Origin: Erythrobacter tepidarius
GTDB lineage: Bacteria; Pseudomonadota; Alphaproteobacteria; Sphingomonadales; Sphingomonadaceae
Reading direction: 5' to 3'
Assembly: GCF_002155695.1 (NCBI RefSeq)
Contig: NZ_MUYJ01000012.1
Location: forward strand, 59,780 to 123,779
Length of the DNA: 64,000 nt
A program made the translations under genes and the position numbers. How positions within the stretch are numbered: the stretch's first letter is position 1; each line of letters starts with the position of its first letter. Of the stretch, positions 60,197 to 64,000 are shown piece by piece. The notes beneath the pieces were generated by a model. That model was not told where the DNA came from. It ran no database searches and saw only the letters and a list, made by a program, of their open reading frames with translations.

Positions 60197-61171
60197 ATGC
60201 CGAAATCAAAAAGCGATCAGCAATCGCAGGGCGCAAAATCTGGCCAGAAAGTATCAAAAGCTGAAGCTGAGCGGAGAGCTTTTCACCGCCAGCAAATGCA
60301 AAATCCCGATATCCTCATACCCGATTTAGACCCCGACAAGCCGGTGCCACTGGGCGGGCTGCAACGTTTCGACGACCTCATTTGCACCCGTCTCAGGATG
60401 CTTGGTTATCCTGGGACGGGCAAGACAGACAGGCCGCCACAATCCTGCCGGCCGATGGTTCTTGCCCGTAAGTTGGCGGGCAACTCACAAAGCTTATCAC
60501 AAGCTGAGATCGCCGTCTTGGCTGACCGGATCGGATGGCTGCAGCGCAATTGTTTCAGGTGGTCTGTGCGGAACGGATATGCCGAGTATTTTGCCTCGCG
60601 CGAAGCTAAATCGTCATCCGACAACTCAAACAAAATTGGCGAGATTCCCGCCTCAGACCCCGCTCCGCCGGAAAGGCGGAATGCCTCGAGTGAGCCTAAA
60701 GATTGCCAGGAGGGGTTCCCCAACACAGCCATCGAAGATGCATTCTCGATGATCAAGAAGCTCGACGAACCAAGCGCAGCTGATCTGACCACGCCTGCAT
60801 CTGCGAAGTCGATCTCGGCGTCAGAGCGGCCGCCCGTCCAAGCGGCAAGCCTCACTTCGGATAGACTTAGTTCAGTAGAGAGCGGCGGCGGATCAGACTG
60901 GACATCATTGGCCGCCGAAGTCCGTCGCCGCCGACCACAGGAAGTGCCGCAAAAGCCCCAGCGACCGAGAACTTTCGGCAAAGAGTTCCCAATCCCGAAA
61001 GCGAAAGCTCTCCTCATTGCCACGGCCCTGGAGAAACCGATCGCCGAACAGATTGAGAAGGCACATGTTCTGCTCAATGATAGAGAGGAACTTCGTTCGG
61101 CTTTAGCGCATAGCATTAAAGCTCGAGAAGATCTGCTCGATATTTTTGCCAATCTGGGGCTCGATCTATGA
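60197..61171 (+). CDS. Hypothetical protein upstream of the mobilization genes
   Basis: A 324-residue protein that I do not recognise. It starts with a charged Lys/Gln-rich stretch (SKSDQQSQGAKSGQKVSKAEAERR), has a compact central region (QRFDDLICTRLRMLGYPGTGKTDRPPQ, VLADRIGWLQRNCF) and a Ser/Pro-rich disordered middle (about 140-250), then a helical end (KAKALLIATALEKPIAEQIEKAHVLLNDREELR). The GYPGTGKT stretch looks like a P-loop but lacks the rest of an ATPase. GGAG lies 8 bases before the ATG at 60197; a GTG at 60188 is also possible. Its position suggests a mobilization or plasmid-borne role. Confidence 0.65.
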   Translation: MPKSKSDQQSQGAKSGQKVSKAEAERRAFHRQQMQNPDILIPDLDPDKPVPLGGLQRFDDLICTRLRMLGYPGTGKTDRPPQSCRPMVLARKLAGNSQSLSQAEIAVLADRIGWLQRNCFRWSVRNGYAEYFASREAKSSSDNSNKIGEIPASDPAPPERRNASSEPKDCQEGFPNTAIEDAFSMIKKLDEPSAADLTTPASAKSISASERPPVQAASLTSDRLSSVESGGGSDWTSLAAEVRRRRPQEVPQKPQRPRTFGKEFPIPKAKALLIATALEKPIAEQIEKAHVLLNDREELRSALAHSIKAREDLLDIFANLGLDL

Positions 61172-61228
61172 TGAGCAATTATTGCCGATCCGAGCCAACT
61201 TATCATGGGTCTATTAATAAGCAGGATG

Positions 61229-61245
61229 GGAACGGGGCCCGTTCC
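61229..61245. repeat. Palindrome in the candidate oriT region before the mobilization genes
   Basis: GGAACGGGGCCCGTTCC forms a perfect 7-bp hairpin with a 3-base loop, in the 130-base gap between the hypothetical gene and the MobC-like gene. The following stretch to about 61275 is pyrimidine/CG-rich. Inverted repeats beside relaxase genes are typical of transfer origins; the nick site itself cannot be identified by eye. Confidence 0.4.
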
Positions 61246-61301
61246 TGTGGGCGTCGTGTCGCTTCGCTTCGTCCCGCCCTTGAAGAAAGAGGGATATGGC
61301 G

Positions 61302-61826
61302 ATGACCAAGCACTCCTCAGGAACTGGATCCGAAATCACTGAAGGATCTGCGGAAACTTCGTCCAATAATCGGCGGGACATTGTCATTAAGGTCCGGGTG
61401 AACGCGGCCGAGAAAATGGAACTGGATCGGCAAAAGGGCCGCCTTAGTCGTTCGGCGTTTCTCAGGGATCGGGGCCTAAACCAAGGTCAAGTCTATGACC
61501 CGACCTACGCTGCAATTGGCAGCGTCTATCAGTCTGCGCGCAACATGCGGGAGAGCGTTGTTTCAATCGAGGATGCGAGGAAACACCTTCGGAATTCGGC
61601 TGTGATACTGACGGGCCTCATTGGTCAAGAGGGTAGCGCAGAGCGCGCCGAGAACATTGGTAGGGACTTGGCGGCGATTGCTGAAAGGCTGCACTCCCAC
61701 GTGGCCGAGCTCGACCGTCAAGCAATTACGCTCGGTCAGCAGGCCCGCAACCTAGCGGACCAGCACATGAAGGAGATGCTCAAGCGATACCCGGCCAAGG
61801 CACTCGAGCCGAGGAGAAGACGATGA
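61302..61826 (+). CDS. MobC-like relaxosome accessory protein
   Basis: A 174-residue protein with a ribbon-helix-helix domain near residues 28-60 (KVRVNAAEKMELDRQKGRL then SAFLRDRGL), as in MobC-type relaxosome proteins that bind oriT and help the relaxase open the strand. The rest is helical (VYQSARNMRESVVSIEDARKHL), then an amphipathic stretch ending in RRRR. GAGGG lies 8 bases before the ATG at 61302; a start at 61296 puts it too close. The stop overlaps the relaxase start (ATGA at 61823). Confidence 0.8.
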   Translation: MTKHSSGTGSEITEGSAETSSNNRRDIVIKVRVNAAEKMELDRQKGRLSRSAFLRDRGLNQGQVYDPTYAAIGSVYQSARNMRESVVSIEDARKHLRNSAVILTGLIGQEGSAERAENIGRDLAAIAERLHSHVAELDRQAITLGQQARNLADQHMKEMLKRYPAKALEPRRRR

Positions 61827-64000
61827 TCGCGAAGAGCATTTCTTATCAGCACCTCTTCACGGGGATCACAACGATTTCGAGCGCCGATCGTAAGGCCCTC
61901 TTTGCGGGACGCGCGGTCGCGAAATACGTTCTCGGGCTCGAATTAGACAACGACGAGACGGCGCTCGTTCGCGAGGCCAGCAATATCGGCGCCTATGGCC
62001 CTGATGCTCGCGGCGTCGATACGCGCGTTCTCGACGCGGCGGTCTTCAACCTCGAGGAAGGCACCCAGCACGATCAAGCACTCGAATTCGCCTATCGCGT
62101 TGCGGCATCGGGAAAGAACTCTCTGCGACAGATCGTCGTGGCTTACGGTGACGAGCCCGTGACGGAAGATATGGCTGCGCGCCACCGGGACGTTTTCCGC
62201 CGTGTGCTGCGCGCGGAAAGCAAGCCCATGATCTACTCGAAGCATGGCGACACGGGCTACGATCATTGGCATCTGGCGGTCTGCACGGCGGACGCGAGTT
62301 CAGGCAAGGTTGGAGATTGGGGGCAGGGGAAGGAGATCGAGGCGCTCCACATAGCCATCGCAATCTGCGAGGGGCAGGATAATTTGAGACCTGAACCCAA
62401 TCGCCGTTATGTGGCCGACAACACCGGTGTCTACCATACGTGGAGCGGCTTCAAGGTTGCGGAAGCGAACGGTGACATCATCAGTCGCGGAGCGTTCAAG
62501 GCAGTCGAAGCGGAACAGGTGGAATTCGATACCGAGGTGCTCGCCCCATCCGACAGCTATGTCGGCCAACCGCTCCCGACCCCCGAAGCGATCAAGCTGC
62601 TCGCCCGCGGCGTGACCAGACAGGCCAAGAGTTGGGATGATATTCATAGGGGCCTTGCCCGTGTAGGTATCCGCTACGAACCTTATCGGGTTGATGGCGA
62701 AATTGCGGGCGGTCACCTGGTTGCAGTTGGCGTTGTGGACAAGGAAGCCGTTCGCATTCCGGCGAGCACGGTAAATGCCGGCTACAAGCGCCTTTGCAAG
62801 AGACTTGGCAACCAAGGTTACCAACCGGCGTCGAGCGATATCCGCGTGCGCCCGTTTGTAGCCCCTGCTTACCGCAAGGTGGCCGAAGAGCCTCGGCGAG
62901 ATCTTTCGCACGACCTCGATTTTCAGGAGCAGCTTAACGAGCAAGAACGGATCGAGAGCGAGTTCCACGACTTCGAACGTGCGTTGCGAAACAGAACTGA
63001 TGCTATCAAGGCTGAACGTGCCGAAGGCGCCGAAGCGCGCGAGAAGATGGAGACGATTAAAGAAAAGCGGCGCCATCACAACCTTCAACAACAGCGCGAG
63101 AAGGCGAGCCGCGAGGAAGCCGAGAGAATTCTGCGCGAACTGCGACTGTCGTTCGATCGCGAAAATGGGCGCAAGCGCAAGGGACCCCGACCAAAGACCG
63201 AACCTGCATCGTCGGTCCTGTGGGGTGAGCCAGAGGAGTTCAGCCTTGCTCCTGAAAGAAGCCCAGGAGACTGGGCTAAGCGGTATACAGTTGAGACGTT
63301 GGGCCACAGCCGGATCTACCGCTTGGATGGGGAAATCGCCTTTGTGGAGAGGGCCAGCTTTATCGCTGTTCATTCACAGGATCGACAGGCCAAGATTGAT
63401 GCGCTGCGCCGTGCTCAAGAGAAATTCGGCAGGGTGAAAATCGTCGGGCCTGCTAGCTTCCGGCGCGAGATGCTTCTCCTTGCGGCCCAGCATCAAATCC
63501 CGCTGGATGCAAAGCAAGCGAAGGAAGCCGAGACGCTACTCAAAGCAGCGATGTCGCAGCAATCGTCCGGCGAGGAAAGGGTTGTATACCGAGCTTCGTC
63601 GCAACGCCATGAACCCAAAAAGCCGAAGGGCTTGTCGCCGGAAGAGCTGCGAGACCGACGGGAGCGCGAACAGCGCGCGAACCAATTTCCCCTTGAGCTG
63701 TTGCAGAAATTCCGTCGACTCAACGCGCGCGAGGATGAAGACCTCAAGCAAGGGAAACCAAATGCGACGAAGGTTCCGGTCGCCCATCGCTTCCTGACAG
63801 AGATGAACTGCGACAGGCTGCTGTTGTGTGCATCACGCTTCTCGCAAAACGGTATCCGCTTTCTGGACGACGAGGAACTTCTGAAAAAGTTCAAGGGGCT
63901 GCACCATGCTCTGGTGCGACCGGAAATTCAGCAGCGATTGGAAGCTGGACACCTCGAAGAACCTGCTGTTTTCGGCCTGATGAGGGCGCGGATGGTCTGA
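61823..64000 (+). CDS. Relaxase (HUH-type mobilization endonuclease)
   Basis: A 725-residue protein whose stop codon is the last three bases of the window, so it is complete. The N-terminal region carries the metal triad in KHGDTGYDHWHLAV (about residue 140), fitting His-x6-His-x-His of HUH relaxases, with a candidate nucleophile Tyr in the N-terminal 35 residues (SYQHLF or AVAKYVLG). A coiled coil rich in Glu/Arg lies around 390-460, and the C-terminus has repeated helical segments. It would nick at oriT, bind the strand and lead it into a recipient. Its overlap with the MobC-like gene shows a mobilization pair; no type IV secretion genes are in view, so transfer would need a helper. Confidence 0.8.
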   Translation: MIAKSISYQHLFTGITTISSADRKALFAGRAVAKYVLGLELDNDETALVREASNIGAYGPDARGVDTRVLDAAVFNLEEGTQHDQALEFAYRVAASGKNSLRQIVVAYGDEPVTEDMAARHRDVFRRVLRAESKPMIYSKHGDTGYDHWHLAVCTADASSGKVGDWGQGKEIEALHIAIAICEGQDNLRPEPNRRYVADNTGVYHTWSGFKVAEANGDIISRGAFKAVEAEQVEFDTEVLAPSDSYVGQPLPTPEAIKLLARGVTRQAKSWDDIHRGLARVGIRYEPYRVDGEIAGGHLVAVGVVDKEAVRIPASTVNAGYKRLCKRLGNQGYQPASSDIRVRPFVAPAYRKVAEEPRRDLSHDLDFQEQLNEQERIESEFHDFERALRNRTDAIKAERAEGAEAREKMETIKEKRRHHNLQQQREKASREEAERILRELRLSFDRENGRKRKGPRPKTEPASSVLWGEPEEFSLAPERSPGDWAKRYTVETLGHSRIYRLDGEIAFVERASFIAVHSQDRQAKIDALRRAQEKFGRVKIVGPASFRREMLLLAAQHQIPLDAKQAKEAETLLKAAMSQQSSGEERVVYRASSQRHEPKKPKGLSPEELRDRREREQRANQFPLELLQKFRRLNAREDEDLKQGKPNATKVPVAHRFLTEMNCDRLLLCASRFSQNGIRFLDDEELLKKFKGLHHALVRPEIQQRLEAGHLEEPAVFGLMRARMV

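Noticed and set aside
60380..60440. ATP-binding P-loop in the hypothetical protein upstream of the mobilization genes
   Set aside because: GYPGTGKT resembles Walker A, but no strand-helix context, Walker B or other ATPase motif follows, so I treat it as coincidental.

Overview
The window reads as a chromosomal segment of a high-GC alphaproteobacterium, most like Sphingomonadales/Erythrobacteraceae. I infer this from the codon use, the quinoprotein gene set, the TonB receptors and the porin style; no rRNA or tRNA is present to confirm it. It has two very different halves.

Positions 1-20183 are a periplasmic alcohol-oxidation locus. A PQQ alcohol dehydrogenase of lanthanide type (5786-7531, minus) is in one gene string with a periplasmic binding-protein-like partner and cytochrome c-550 PedF. 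Around it are an ExaC/AldB-type aldehyde dehydrogenase with its DUF779 partner, a FIST / hybrid histidine kinase / LuxR-type response regulator trio that probably senses and switches the pathway, a beta-propeller protein, a cytochrome c lipoprotein, an EthD-domain protein, a rhodanese-like Cys-Trp protein, a SoxYZ-like carrier, a metallo-beta-lactamase-fold hydrolase, a porin, a cytochrome b561 and two TonB receptors. Five copies of a TACCAARGTGCAAT-like motif lie 55-110 bases upstream of genes here, each in the same orientation as its gene. I propose it as the binding site of the pathway's response regulator.

From about 20200 to the right edge the window is an integrated, probably mobilizable, defense island. 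It opens with a tyrosine recombinase (20356-22377) and a self-inhibited Fic protein behind an array of six operator-like repeats. Then come a DUF429 gene with an unknown partner, a frameshifted HEPN gene, a Cas4-like/DnaQ-like double nuclease (DUF2779), a 1947-residue DUF4011-helicase-Vsr protein, and an overlapping McrB / PD-(D/E)XK / McrC operon whose McrB carries two PUA/EVE-like modules. Next is a WYL regulator followed by a tightly packed six-gene operon (40816-57161): a DEAD/DUF1998 helicase, a SNF2 helicase, a large adenine methylase, an ArdC-like metallopeptidase, an SF1 helicase and an HNH nuclease. This operon resembles class 1 DISARM but has no DrmC phospholipase-like gene and adds three unusual genes. 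It is the best candidate for an undescribed system.

The right end holds an intact IS66-family element (57392-59853) with an exact 8-bp target duplication that splits a small membrane-protein gene, then mobilization genes (a hypothetical gene, a possible oriT, a MobC-like accessory protein and an HUH-type relaxase ending at the last base of the window). The right attachment site of the island is not in the window.
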